A stretch of 64,000 nucleotides of DNA from Arenicella xantha (GTDB taxonomy: Bacteria > Pseudomonadota > Gammaproteobacteria > Arenicellales > Arenicellaceae), in NCBI RefSeq assembly GCF_003315245.1, contig NZ_QNRT01000001.1, positions 899,358 to 963,357 of the forward strand, written 5' to 3'. The notes beneath the pieces were generated by a model. The model searched no databases. It was not told where the DNA came from and was given only the letters and a program-made list of their open reading frames with translations. The first letter of the stretch is position 1. Each line of letters opens with the position of its first letter. The translations under genes and the position numbers were made by a program. Of the stretch, positions 1-8,925 are shown in pieces.

Positions 1-513
1 GGTTTTGTCGAACCGCTTGAGGCTACCGCGATCATGTTGGTCGAGGTGGCGGCGCGATACATCGCTGAAAACTTACCGCCCGACACCAGCATCATGCGTA
101 TTACTGAAAAACGCTTCAATGAACAGATGGACTATCGCTGGCGACGCATCATAGATTTCTTAAAGCTTCATTACATGCTCACGAAAAGAACCGAACCGTA
201 TTGGCAAGCACACACTGAAAGCGATAGTATTCCAGACTCGCTGAAAGAAGACTTAGAGATTTGGGGCCACCGCGGTCCGGTCAACTCTGACTTTGACAGT
301 GCGGTGGAGTTGTTTCCCGCCGCGAGCTATCAGTACGTGATGTATGGAATGGGGTTCAAACCTGACTTTTCTCGACAGGCGTACTTGTATCAGGAGCAAC
401 AGAAAGCCCAGCGTATCATGCAGCAGAACCGGCAAATTACCGAACAAATGCTTAAGTCGCTGCCGGCCCACCGCGATCTAATTGATCGTTGGATGGCCAG
501 TACACAACGCTAA
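1..513 (+). CDS. Flavin-dependent tryptophan halogenase family, C-terminal part (5' truncated by window)
   Basis: The reading frame is open from base 1 and starts with GFVEPLEAT, the conserved substrate-site motif of the tryptophan halogenase family (PrnA/RebH type). About 170 residues of the C-terminal half are visible. The FAD-binding GxGxxG and WxWxIP motifs would lie upstream, outside the window. Members use FADH2, O2 and halide to halogenate aromatic rings. Those found next to SapC and TonB receptor genes are often of unknown substrate. The next gene begins 42 bp downstream, so the two are probably co-transcribed. Family membership is well supported; substrate and activity cannot be judged from this fragment. 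Confidence 0.85.
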   Translation, partial: GFVEPLEATAIMLVEVAARYIAENLPPDTSIMRITEKRFNEQMDYRWRRIIDFLKLHYMLTKRTEPYWQAHTESDSIPDSLKEDLEIWGHRGPVNSDFDSAVELFPAASYQYVMYGMGFKPDFSRQAYLYQEQQKAQRIMQQNRQITEQMLKSLPAHRDLIDRWMASTQR

Positions 514-555
514 TAACGAACAAGCACAACAATAACAAACGGATGAGACACAGCC

Positions 556-1314
556 ATGGCTGAACTAAAAGAACTAAACCCCAAAGATCACGGCAACCTC
601 AAGGTAGCGCCCAATTGCGCAATCAAGGTGGCACAAAAACAGCATTTAATTAACCTAAAAGTTAATGAAATTGGCCATGCTATGACAAGCTTCCCAGTGT
701 TTCTTACTCGCGTAAGCGACCAAAGCGATTGGGCGATCTCAGCGATTACTAGTTTTGAAATCGATTCCAACCTATTTGTCAAAGATGACGCCTGGCAAGC
801 TAGTTACCAACCTACTGGCATGCAGACTTACCCATTTTTCTTGATGAATTCGCCGAGCGAAAAGGGGCAATTCACAATGGGTATCGACGAAACCAACCCG
901 GCCTTTAACACTGAAGACGGTCAGTCTTTATTCGAAGAAAATGACAAGGCAACTGAATACCTAAGTCAAGTTACCGCACAACTTCAGAACGACATCAAAA
1001 ACGAGATACACAGCTATCGATTTATGCAGAAACTCGATGAGCTGGGACTAATAAAACCGATGGATTTACTAGTTTTCTATAACGAAGGTGCGGTAAATAC
1101 TCTAAAAGGATTACACACAATTGATGAAGAGAAATTGCAAACCATGGACATCAGCGCAATTGACGACCTTCGCACGAGTGGCTACCTCGGCCCGGTATAC
1201 GGCTTGTTAATGTCAATTTTTCAGCTTAATGCAATGATCAAGCGACATAACGAGTACGGCGATCTACGCCGCGTTGGCCAAGTCAAACTAGAAGCGCCAA
1301 AACCAAGTGCCTAA
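556..1314 (+). CDS. SapC family protein
   Basis: A 252-residue protein that resembles the SapC family (PF07277), with the central Y-P-F/L-M-N region around residues 90-100 and the conserved C-terminal stretch ending near LNAMIKRHNEY. SapC was named from a Campylobacter S-layer locus, but most proteobacterial members sit beside tryptophan halogenases and TonB-dependent receptors, as here. No signal peptide or membrane segment is visible. Biochemical function is unknown; the halogenase neighbour suggests a shared, probably polysaccharide- or nutrient-linked, locus. Confidence 0.8.
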   Translation: MAELKELNPKDHGNLKVAPNCAIKVAQKQHLINLKVNEIGHAMTSFPVFLTRVSDQSDWAISAITSFEIDSNLFVKDDAWQASYQPTGMQTYPFFLMNSPSEKGQFTMGIDETNPAFNTEDGQSLFEENDKATEYLSQVTAQLQNDIKNEIHSYRFMQKLDELGLIKPMDLLVFYNEGAVNTLKGLHTIDEEKLQTMDISAIDDLRTSGYLGPVYGLLMSIFQLNAMIKRHNEYGDLRRVGQVKLEAPKPSA

Positions 1315-1389
1315 CATTTGCAATGAGCCTGGCGTGGATCTCACACCAGTCTCGCTTGCTCACGACATCACCGTAACCGGAGAACCTTA

Positions 1390-1956
1390 ATGACCAAATT
1401 ATACGGCAACCTTTTTTCTCGACGCGCAATCCTACTTGGGCTGACATCCCTCTTTATGCTGGGCGGTTCATCATCACTGTACGCAAAAGTAAGCGTCGGA
1501 CAGCAATATTTCACTCAGTACAATATTTGGGTAGAGAAAGAAAAGCATGTCACTACCAATTACAGTCGCGGCGAACTGATTCCGCTCAACACGGCTGTTA
1601 CAGTAGAGTCAATCGGCGGAAAGACCATGGTGTTGGACGTTGATGGCCGCAAGATTATGATCGAAAACGTAAGAAAATTTACCTTGCGGGATATTAAGCA
1701 AATAGCCGAAGAAATGCTGGCACCGAACAAGGTCTCACTTGCGTCGTTTGCAAAAGACCGCCAATTGGACATCCAAAGCGGCATATTACGGCTTGGCATG
1801 TCAAAAGAACAAGCCATTATGACTCGAGGTTATCCACCAAGACACAAAACACCAACCACGAATGCCAACCAATGGGTCTATTGGACTAGCCGCTTCGTAC
1901 AACTTACCATCGTTTTTGAAAACGGCAAGTTAACGCGCGGACGCGGCCTGTACTAA
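1390..1956 (+). CDS. Small exported protein with BamE/SmpA-like C-terminal region
   Basis: 188 residues. The N-terminus has a basic stretch (SRR near residue 10) and a hydrophobic segment ending in SSSLYA, a plausible Sec signal peptide. The C-terminal 60 residues read I-x-x-G-M-S-K-E-Q-A, then G-Y-P, then W-V-Y-W and V-F-E-N-G-K, a spacing that resembles the SmpA/BamE two-layer fold. The start has a good GGAGA ribosome site. It follows the SapC gene by 75 bp on the same strand, so it may belong to the same locus. Function unknown. Confidence 0.65.
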   Translation: MTKLYGNLFSRRAILLGLTSLFMLGGSSSLYAKVSVGQQYFTQYNIWVEKEKHVTTNYSRGELIPLNTAVTVESIGGKTMVLDVDGRKIMIENVRKFTLRDIKQIAEEMLAPNKVSLASFAKDRQLDIQSGILRLGMSKEQAIMTRGYPPRHKTPTTNANQWVYWTSRFVQLTIVFENGKLTRGRGLY

Positions 1957-2272
1957 GCAAAGCAGGTGTTTATTTGGATCAACACCCTATTGCACTAGTG
2001 CTTACAGGAATGAGCCTATCAAGTGATATCTTCCGATAGGCTCACTTCCGGCGCACGCATAAAATCACATTTTTATAGACCGCTAATTACTTAACGCGGT
2101 CGAGTTAACTATTACCCCGCCAAGCAATAAGGCGACGTCATTAGCTAATAATTTGCGCTTAGTACGTCGGAGACAAATTGTCCAATAATCGACCATAAAG
2201 CGCGGCTTTTTCATCCTTTCTACTAAAAAGCCCCTTACAATGACGGCTCACAAGAATTTCACGAGATAACTC
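1957..2272. other. Intergenic region with a perfect 10-bp inverted repeat
   Basis: No gene is seen in these 316 bases. Bases 2011-2020 (TGAGCCTATC) and 2035-2044 (GATAGGCTCA) are perfect inverted arms around a 14-base loop. A shorter 6-bp inverted pair (GACCGC/GCGGTC) lies at 2079-2102. The first hairpin follows the exported protein gene and may end its transcript, although no T-run follows it. The remainder probably carries the promoter of the downstream SDR gene. Confidence 0.5.
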
Positions 2273-3151
2273 ATGACAGATTACAACGGTAAGACGGCCG
2301 TCATCAGTGGCGGCGCTGAAGGGATAGGCTTAAGTATTGCAGTCGCGCTGGGCGAGCAAGGGATGAATATTGTATTGGGCGACATCGATCCGGCTCAACT
2401 AGCGTTAGCGGAAGAAACCTTAAGCAAACAAGGCGTACCAGTGTTGGTACTAGAAATGGATGTCACCAAGCCCCAGGACTGGCAGCGCGTAACAGAACAA
2501 GCTATCGAACGCTTCGGAAAAATTCACATGCTGGTGAACAACGCTGGCGTTAGTGGCGCACCAGGTCCCATTGAGCACACCAAGCATGATGACTGGCGTT
2601 GGGTTATTGACACAAATTTAATGGGCGTAGTCTATGGCGCCGAGAGCGTCGTACCGTTAATCAAGCAACACGGTGAAGGTGGTTGGCTTATCAATGTTGC
2701 GTCGATGGCAGGCATGATGGGCGTACCATATGCCAACGCTTATACGGCCACCAAGGTCGCCGTGGTAGGTATGTCCGAATCTTGGTATGCCGAATTGAAA
2801 AAGCACAATATCCACGTGTCCGTACTTTGCCCAGCCTTTGTACAAACTCGGATCCATTTGTCGCACCGCAATCGGCAGACCCAGTATAAAGATGATGCAC
2901 CACGCTCTGAACGTAGCTCAGGTGGCAAAAACCAAGCTCAAGAATTAGTTGAAAACGGCATCCCTGTGGAAATCGTTGGTAAGCGCGTCGTCGAAGCGCT
3001 GAATGCCAATGAACTGTATATATTCACACACCCTAGTCATCGAGAGATTACTAAACAACGGGCAGAGGCAATTGACGCAGCGTTTGCACGCGCAGCCGAC
3101 AGTCCGTTACTACAAGACATTGACGATCAACCGATCTTTAGTTTCGAGTAA
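2273..3151 (+). CDS. Short-chain dehydrogenase/reductase
   Basis: 292 residues of the classical SDR family. The NAD(P)-binding glycine motif GGAEGIG is near residues 13-19, NNAG near 90, the catalytic Ser near 144 and Y157-x-x-x-K161 (YTATK). An acidic residue (GDID) after the second strand suggests NAD preference, as inference only. The C-terminus is about 40 residues longer than the 250-residue core. It is a single gene that converges on the minus-strand regulator. The substrate cannot be named from sequence. Confidence 0.85.
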   Translation: MTDYNGKTAVISGGAEGIGLSIAVALGEQGMNIVLGDIDPAQLALAEETLSKQGVPVLVLEMDVTKPQDWQRVTEQAIERFGKIHMLVNNAGVSGAPGPIEHTKHDDWRWVIDTNLMGVVYGAESVVPLIKQHGEGGWLINVASMAGMMGVPYANAYTATKVAVVGMSESWYAELKKHNIHVSVLCPAFVQTRIHLSHRNRQTQYKDDAPRSERSSGGKNQAQELVENGIPVEIVGKRVVEALNANELYIFTHPSHREITKQRAEAIDAAFARAADSPLLQDIDDQPIFSFE

Positions 3152-3182
3152 AGCCGAGGAATTAGAGTCAACCTTAGGCCAA

Positions 3183-3216
3183 TAGCGTGACCAGCATTCT
3201 AAATGCCGTCACGCTA
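3183..3216. terminator. Bidirectional hairpin between convergent genes
   Basis: TAGCGTGAC at 3183-3191 pairs with GTCACGCTA at 3208-3216, and an inner GCATT/AATGC pair extends the stem. It lies between the stop codons of the SDR (plus) and the membrane regulator (minus), as expected for a shared terminator. T-runs are weak. Confidence 0.6.
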
Positions 3217-3221
3217 ATGGT

Positions 3222-4142
3222 TTATGACTCTTTGTCTTGAACACTAATACCGTGTTTCTTAGCCATTGAATAAATGGTGGTGCGTTTCATGCCTAGAACT
3301 CTAGCCGTTTTTGAAACATTGTTACCGAAACGATCTAAGTTATGCTGCAACAACTGTCGCTCGAACTGATCTTTAGCCTCTTTTAAACTAACCTCATCGG
3401 ACAAATACTGGGTCGTAAGGTCGGCCACAATATTAGCTGTTAGGCGTCGTTCAGAAGGCTTAAGAAATCGACCGATATCAGTCAGACCATGCACCGTTTC
3501 ACTACGTAAGGTCAATATCAAAAATGCGCTGGAAGCCAACGGTATTATTAATGCTGCCGAAAAGTGAAAACCAAGCTGCATGATAACTAATACCGCAATA
3601 CTAGCTAGCACCATAGGTAAAATGGCCACCACGCTATACAAGCACTGAATTTGTACCTGCTGCTTACTGGCCCGCAGGTATCCCCACCATAAGATACCCA
3701 TAGCGGCAAAATACATAAACACGGTAAAAGCTTGGAAAACAAAATAATAGGGCCCGCGTACAGCGGTTATGGTGTAACCAATTGACTCCGCTCCAGCGAC
3801 AATGAAATTCGTCATCAAGGATAACGCAGCCAACACCAACGCGACTACTACTAAGCTATAGGACAAAAACTTGGTTTGACCACGCGCACTGACTTCGAGC
3901 GCATACAGCCCAATATAAGCAAGCGCAAAGAACGATACCGCGTAATAAACACGCAGCATATATTCAGACGCCATGCCACTGAACAAGCCAAGAATTACTA
4001 GCACCTCTGTGAGATTATGCAAGGCAAAAATACATACCATCGCCATGAAAATCCGAGAGGTACCTTGACCGTCGCGCGCTAAAAATATAACGGACAGCTT
4101 GAGCAATAACGCCAGCATTGCTGGCAATACAAAATATTCCAT
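3222..4142 (-). CDS. Seven-helix membrane protein with C-terminal Fis-type HTH (putative membrane-bound transcription regulator)
   Basis: 306 residues. The first ~230 contain about seven hydrophobic helices with short loops, similar in layout to seven-TM sensor modules such as that of PrsK-type kinases. No kinase, receiver or AAA+ domain follows. After a ~35-residue linker the last ~45 residues form a Fis/HTH_8-type helix-turn-helix (NNVSKTARVLGMKRTTIYS). This predicts a one-component receptor that senses in the membrane and binds DNA from the cytoplasmic face. It begins 30 bp after the ketosynthase stop codon, so the two form an operon, which suggests that it senses a product of that enzyme. 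Both the role and the ligand are inference. Confidence 0.75.
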   Translation of the reverse strand: MEYFVLPAMLALLLKLSVIFLARDGQGTSRIFMAMVCIFALHNLTEVLVILGLFSGMASEYMLRVYYAVSFFALAYIGLYALEVSARGQTKFLSYSLVVVALVLAALSLMTNFIVAGAESIGYTITAVRGPYYFVFQAFTVFMYFAAMGILWWGYLRASKQQVQIQCLYSVVAILPMVLASIAVLVIMQLGFHFSAALIIPLASSAFLILTLRSETVHGLTDIGRFLKPSERRLTANIVADLTTQYLSDEVSLKEAKDQFERQLLQHNLDRFGNNVSKTARVLGMKRTTIYSMAKKHGISVQDKES

Positions 4143-4172
4143 ACTAAATTGTCTTCCAAACCCGTATTTGTT

Positions 4173-5222
4173 TTACATTTGGTATCCAAACTCTCCTACA
4201 ACTAACCCTGAGCCCGAATGAATACCGCCAATACGATCTCCTTTACGCACCTTACCATTTTTTAGCAATTTGGCATAGTTAAGGGGGAAGGTTGCCGATG
4301 CAATGTTACCTAATTTGTGGTATGTCTTGATCATGCGCTGCTCCGGCACGGTGCTAAAAGTGGAAAACTTCTCAAATGGACGGCGACCAGTCTGGTGACT
4401 CAGCACCCAGTCGAACTGATCCCAGCCCAGTTGCTGCAAAGTGTCATTAATGATGCGTCGATGCATCCAAATAGACGCTCCCACGATCGGCCCCATTTTC
4501 ATCTGCCCTTCAATAGAACCGTCACCATTGACGCGATAAAAACATTTCTCAGCATGGGAACTGTCTGTCTTGGTATTAAACAGCTCAAACCCACAGTTCT
4601 CGCCATAGCCAGCCTGCCCTAGGATCACCGCTCCACCAGCATCCCCGACCGACAACGCGCCAATAATATCCATCGCTTGGTCTTTGCTCAGATTAGTTTG
4701 GAGCTTTGCCATTGCCGCGCGTAACACGCGACTTGGAATCTCGCCGGTCACCACCAACGCGTAATCGGTCGATCCGCTTTTGATAAAGTGATTTGCAATC
4801 TCAATACCGTGCATAAAACCAAAGCATGCATTCGATACGTCGAACGCATGATCCGCCTTCAAGCCCAGCGCGCTTTGAATTGTATGCGCTGTCGCTGGTT
4901 CGGATTGGTCACGCTCAATGCCACAGAAAATCACCAATCCTATTTTCGCAGGATCGAGATTGGGACAGTTTGCAATAGCTTCTCGAGCAGCAGGAATCGC
5001 TAATGTTGACGGTAATACGCCCGCCGGCGCCACTCGACGTTCTTTGATACCCATATCGTTTGCCATCCAGTCCAAACGAATACCGTAGCGTTGCTCAGAT
5101 TGAAACTCCTCAAAAAGGTGTGTTGACTTAACCACCTCATCAGGAAGATGCGTCCCTACAGATAGTATCTTGATGTTATTACTAAGTTTTTTTTGGAAAC
5201 CAAAAGAAGAATGATAATTCAT
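4173..5222 (-). CDS. 3-oxoacyl-ACP synthase III-like (KAS III/FabH superfamily) ketosynthase
   Basis: 349 residues from the ATG at 5222, which has a GTGAGG ribosome site 6 bases upstream; an in-frame GTG lies 12 bases earlier but is less likely. The thiolase-fold catalytic triad is intact: C133 in SNACFG, H276 in SHQTG and N306 in GNIAS. The C-terminal GxGSGL motif is present. Family members condense an acyl thioester with malonyl- or another acyl thioester. The sequence is not housekeeping-like FabH in its N-terminal ~60 residues. It has no ACP, FabD or FabG neighbour and is paired with a membrane HTH protein, so a specialised acyl product (signal, 2-alkyl compound or lipid) is more likely than bulk fatty-acid initiation. 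Substrates are unknown. Confidence 0.8.
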   Translation of the reverse strand: MNYHSSFGFQKKLSNNIKILSVGTHLPDEVVKSTHLFEEFQSEQRYGIRLDWMANDMGIKERRVAPAGVLPSTLAIPAAREAIANCPNLDPAKIGLVIFCGIERDQSEPATAHTIQSALGLKADHAFDVSNACFGFMHGIEIANHFIKSGSTDYALVVTGEIPSRVLRAAMAKLQTNLSKDQAMDIIGALSVGDAGGAVILGQAGYGENCGFELFNTKTDSSHAEKCFYRVNGDGSIEGQMKMGPIVGASIWMHRRIINDTLQQLGWDQFDWVLSHQTGRRPFEKFSTFSTVPEQRMIKTYHKLGNIASATFPLNYAKLLKNGKVRKGDRIGGIHSGSGLVVGEFGYQM

Positions 5223-5396
5223 ATAAAACCTCACACATATTTAAAAATTGAATTAAATTGGAGGTTTACTGTAGCGTAACTAGACGATTTGACCGCTCAA
5301 CCGAGAGTCGAACCGCAGATAATAATGTGAATTAAGGCGCCGAATACTGACGCGCTTTTTTAGTGCGCTGTAGAAGTCAGCGCAACAAGGCGAGCT

Positions 5397-6038
5397 TTAG
5401 AGAATTAGACCCTCAGAGGATAGGTATTCTCGTAGATCATCAAACTGATCCAACACAGCAATAAGATCATTCCATTCATCAATATCATTCAAAGAATCTA
5501 GCTCATGCAAAGACAATCCCAACGTTGCAGCCGACTGCATGGTTTGTGACAACACATCAGCAGTCCCCCATGGCTTATCTAAAAACAACGCATTCGCGGG
5601 CTGAGCTAGACCCAGCAAATAATAGCCACCATCGTCACTTGGTGCGATAACGGACTCGCCCTGTTGCAGTCGTTCAAATGCAGTGACATAGGTGGCCGCA
5701 GCCGTATGCGGCGCATCACAACCCATCACCACCGCGGGGTAGCCAAAGGAATGTAATGCGTGACGCATTTTTTCGCCAAGATCGCCATCCGTTTGTACCG
5801 TCATGCGCACTGGGTAACGAGTCTGCATGGTTTCAAAAAAAGAATGGTGCTCATCCAGCCACACACTCAGATAAACCGACCCAGGCCAATGGCGAGTAGC
5901 AGCTTGAATGGATGCCTCCATCAGATAACTGGCTATGTACGCGGCTTGCTGTGCCGAACAATGTGATTGTAAACGCGTTTTCACCTTACCGGGAATCGGC
6001 GCTTTCGCGAACAGAATTAGCGGAATATCGGCATTCAT
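5397..6038 (-). CDS. TIGR04282/DUF2064 family glycosyltransferase-like protein
   Basis: 213 residues. The N-terminus LILFAKAPIPGKVKTRL and the central VVMGCDAPH and DDGGYYLLGL motifs are typical of the DUF2064/TIGR04282 nucleotide-sugar transferase-like family, annotated as 'arsenosugar biosynthesis-associated glycosyltransferase'. The ATG overlaps the stop of the upstream family-2 glycosyltransferase by 4 bases (ATGA), so the pair is translationally coupled. No arsenite methyltransferase or radical-SAM arsenosugar gene is present here, so the arsenosugar link is only a family name. Confidence 0.8.
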   Translation of the reverse strand: MNADIPLILFAKAPIPGKVKTRLQSHCSAQQAAYIASYLMEASIQAATRHWPGSVYLSVWLDEHHSFFETMQTRYPVRMTVQTDGDLGEKMRHALHSFGYPAVVMGCDAPHTAAATYVTAFERLQQGESVIAPSDDGGYYLLGLAQPANALFLDKPWGTADVLSQTMQSAATLGLSLHELDSLNDIDEWNDLIAVLDQFDDLREYLSSEGLIL

Positions 6039-6748
6039 CGCGGGTCAAGGTAACGACGCTTAAGCACTTCGGGCGACACGCCAAAATAGAAAGCCAAACG
6101 AAATAGCCACATCTGCAACACGGTTTTTACTACCCCATGTTGTTGCCAACGTCGAGCGCTGGTGGTGACTTTCAGTTTTGAACAGTACGGTTTAACCGTT
6201 GATTTTAGCTGCTTACAAAACGCCACATCTTCCATTAGCGGCAGCTCAGGATATCTACCAATTTGCTCAAATAAACCACGTCTAATAAACAGCGCTTGAT
6301 CGCCGGTTGCAATGCTAGTTAAGCGTGAACGGCCATTAATGAAAAAAGCAATAATTCGCATCGCGAGTAAGTCGCTATCAAACTGCACGTCGAAGCGGCC
6401 CCAATCTTTGGCCTTTTTAACCTCGATCACGGCATTTGGTGGCAGTCGTGTATCTGCATGCAGAAACAATAAGACATCTTTACTCGCCACCGATGCACCG
6501 GCGTTCATTTGCTTGGCTCGCCCCATAGCACTATAAACTACGCGAAAATTAGCCGGTAATTCGACTAATAATTCGCGTGTTCCATCAGTGCTGCCACCAT
6601 CAACCAATATGACTTGGTCAGCTTGCTGCTCAATCAAGTGTTCAAGCAAATACGGTAAGCTAGCTACTTCATTCAAAATTGGAACAATAATTGCCCAATT
6701 CTGCTGTCCGGCTATGTCGCGGCTGGGTTGATGCTTAACGTTTGGCAC
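6035..6748 (-). CDS. TIGR04283 family glycosyltransferase (GT2 fold)
   Basis: About 237 residues. The start is probably GTG at 6748 or TTG at 6751, both inside the 3' end of argG. The N-terminal [19 protein letters not shown] and [10 protein letters not shown] segments are GT-A/GT2 motifs, with HAD standing in for the DxD region. It is a cytoplasmic or membrane-associated sugar transferase that usually pairs with the TIGR04282 protein, as here. It overlaps argG by about 14 bases, which makes an argG-GT2-DUF2064 transcription unit. The product of the pair is not established for most bacteria that carry it. Confidence 0.8.
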   Translation of the reverse strand: MPNVKHQPSRDIAGQQNWAIIVPILNEVASLPYLLEHLIEQQADQVILVDGGSTDGTRELLVELPANFRVVYSAMGRAKQMNAGASVASKDVLLFLHADTRLPPNAVIEVKKAKDWGRFDVQFDSDLLAMRIIAFFINGRSRLTSIATGDQALFIRRGLFEQIGRYPELPLMEDVAFCKQLKSTVKPYCSKLKVTTSARRWQQHGVVKTVLQMWLFRLAFYFGVSPEVLKRRYLDPR

Positions 6749-7940
6749 CAATCCGTAAACGTAGCGCGTTTAACTTAATGAAGCCCTCAGCATCAGCTTG
6801 ATTGTACGCGCCCTCGTCATCTTCAAAGGTGGCGATGCGCTCATCAAACAACGAGTCTTTTTCTGATTGGCGACCAGCAATAGACACATTTCCTTTATAC
6901 AATTTAACCCGAACCGTGCCGTTCACGTGTCGTTGCGATGCATCGATCATAGTCTGCATCATTTCTCGCTCAGGGCTCCACCAATAACCGTTATAGATCA
7001 TCGACGCGTATTTCGGCATCAATTCATCTTTAAGGTGCGCAACTTCACGATCAAGAGTGAGCGACTCGATGGCACGATGCGCGCGTAGCATGATGGTTCC
7101 TGCAGGGGTTTCATAACAGCCACGCGACTTCATACCAACGTAACGATTCTCAACGATATCATCGCGCCCGATGCCATGCTCACCGCCGACTTTGTTCAAC
7201 CACTCCATCACCGCCGAAGGTGACTTAGGCCGACCATTAATCGCCACGATATCGCCTTGCGAAAATTCCAGCTCAACATATTGCGCTTGATCCGGCGCTT
7301 CTTCGGGAGAAACGGTCCAGCGCCACATATCTGATTCTGCTTCCGCCCAAGGGTCTTCCAGGATCCCGCCCTCATAGGAAATGTGTAACAAATTTGCATC
7401 CATCGAATACTGCGACTTGCCGTCAGCTTTTTTCTCAACCGAGATATTGTGTTGCGCGGCATAACTCATCAACTTTTCACGCGAATTGAGATCCCACATG
7501 CGCCACGGAGCAATAATTTTGATATCCGGTCTTAAGGCATACGCACCGAGCTCAAAGCGCACTTGATCATTACCCTTGCCTGTTGCGCCATGCGATATAG
7601 CATCAGCACCAGTTTCATTGGCAATTTCGATCAAACGCTTGGCAATAAGTGGGCGAGCAATTGAGGTGCCGAGTCGATACTCACCTTCATAGATGGCATT
7701 GGCACGCATCATTGGATACACATAGTCGCGCGCAAACTCCTCACGCAGGTCATCAATATAAATGCTCTTAACCCCCATCGCTTCTGCTTTCGCACGCGCT
7801 GGCTCAACCTCTTCTCCTTGGCCAATATCAGCCGTAAAGGTAACCACCTCACAATCGTACTCTTCCTGAAGCCATTTCAAGATAATCGACGTATCGAGGC
7901 CGCCAGAGTAAGCGAGGACAACTTTTTTAATATCAGACAT
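6735..7940 (-). CDS. argG: Argininosuccinate synthase
   Basis: 401 residues, the usual length of short-type ArgG. The P-loop-like ATP pyrophosphatase motif AYSGGLDTS is at residues 10-18, and the citrulline/aspartate-binding regions ([32 protein letters not shown]) are intact. It joins citrulline and aspartate with ATP to give argininosuccinate. It is divergent from the PuuD-like gene and lies near argD and argF, forming a loose arginine cluster; argH is not in this window. Confidence 0.97.
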   Translation of the reverse strand: MSDIKKVVLAYSGGLDTSIILKWLQEEYDCEVVTFTADIGQGEEVEPARAKAEAMGVKSIYIDDLREEFARDYVYPMMRANAIYEGEYRLGTSIARPLIAKRLIEIANETGADAISHGATGKGNDQVRFELGAYALRPDIKIIAPWRMWDLNSREKLMSYAAQHNISVEKKADGKSQYSMDANLLHISYEGGILEDPWAEAESDMWRWTVSPEEAPDQAQYVELEFSQGDIVAINGRPKSPSAVMEWLNKVGGEHGIGRDDIVENRYVGMKSRGCYETPAGTIMLRAHRAIESLTLDREVAHLKDELMPKYASMIYNGYWWSPEREMMQTMIDASQRHVNGTVRVKLYKGNVSIAGRQSEKDSLFDERIATFEDDEGAYNQADAEGFIKLNALRLRIGAKR

Positions 7941-8166
7941 GATTTGAGTGTTGGATTAAAGGTCTTATAGAACCGCGTAGTGTCTGGTTTTATACCAAAA
8001 AGGTCAAGCCGCTGCAGGCTTGATGCTAAGACAAGCCGTGCGCAAATCACTAAAACCGTGTATAAAAAGGGGCGGTAGCTACACAAATGTGCAGATTGCC
8101 TAACAAAATAATAACTCACCACCAAATTTGGTTTATGCATAAACCAACTATTACGAGGGTAATGAC

Positions 8167-8793
8167 ATGATGGAAGAACTCAATTTTATTGCACGATGGG
8201 GGCATTTACTGTTCGGCATCACTTGGATCGGCATGTTGTACTACTTCAATTTTGTACAAGGCGGCTACTTTAAAAATGCCAGCCCTGAAGGACTCTCTGA
8301 TGCAAAAGCCAAACTTGCTCCTAGCGCCTTATGGTGGTTCCGATGGGGCGCCATGTTTACTTTTATCACCGGTCTGTACTTACTACACACGATAAGCGCA
8401 TCACTAAAATTCAATGAGTACATTATCGTTGGCGCCACACTCGGAACGTTAATGTTCCTCAACGTTTGGATAATTATCTGGCCGGCACAACAAATCGCGC
8501 TTGGTATGAAATCAGGAGATGGTCCCGCCGCCGGCGCCAAAGCGCTCCTCGCATCGCGCACCAACACCTTATTTTCCGCGCCTATGGCTTATTTCATGCT
8601 GGCGTCGGCGCACAAAGCACAAATGCCAACTGAAGGCTTGAGCAATGGATTATGGGCCGCTCTAGCAATCGTGATATTGCTCGAAGTGAACGCCATTTTC
8701 GGCAAACAGGGACCATTAGCGTCGGTTGCCGGCGTGGTTCATATGAGCTTATTGCTAACTGCTGCACTGGCTGGCGTACTGTACTTTTTGTAA
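8167..8793 (+). CDS. PuuD-like integral membrane protein (urate hydroxylase N-terminal domain family)
   Basis: 208 residues with about six transmembrane helices. The segments HLLFGITWIGMLYYFNFVQ and ALWWFRWGAMFT match the membrane part of the PuuD family (PF06181). Full PuuD enzymes carry a C-terminal cytochrome c domain with CxxCH, and no CxxCH exists here, so this is the membrane half alone. Stand-alone members are common in marine gammaproteobacteria and their function is unclear. The GAGGGT ribosome site supports the start; a second ATG follows immediately. A strong terminator follows. Confidence 0.75.
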   Translation: MMEELNFIARWGHLLFGITWIGMLYYFNFVQGGYFKNASPEGLSDAKAKLAPSALWWFRWGAMFTFITGLYLLHTISASLKFNEYIIVGATLGTLMFLNVWIIIWPAQQIALGMKSGDGPAAGAKALLASRTNTLFSAPMAYFMLASAHKAQMPTEGLSNGLWAALAIVILLEVNAIFGKQGPLASVAGVVHMSLLLTAALAGVLYFL

Positions 8794-8853
8794 AGCACGC
8801 ATTTGGGGTTTTCAAATTCCGCTCAGACCGAGTAAACTCGGTAAAACCTGACG

Positions 8854-8884
8854 ATAAAAGCGCCTACGGGCGCTTTTATTTTTT
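8854..8884 (+). terminator. Rho-independent terminator after the PuuD-like gene
   Basis: ATAAAAGCGCC (8854-8864) pairs perfectly with GGCGCTTTTAT (8869-8879) around a TACG tetraloop closed by C-G, followed by a run of T. This separates the PuuD-like gene from argD. Confidence 0.9.
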
Positions 8885-8925
8885 GTCTTGGCGATTCCAA
8901 TCGATGACTATCAGCCACCAATATC

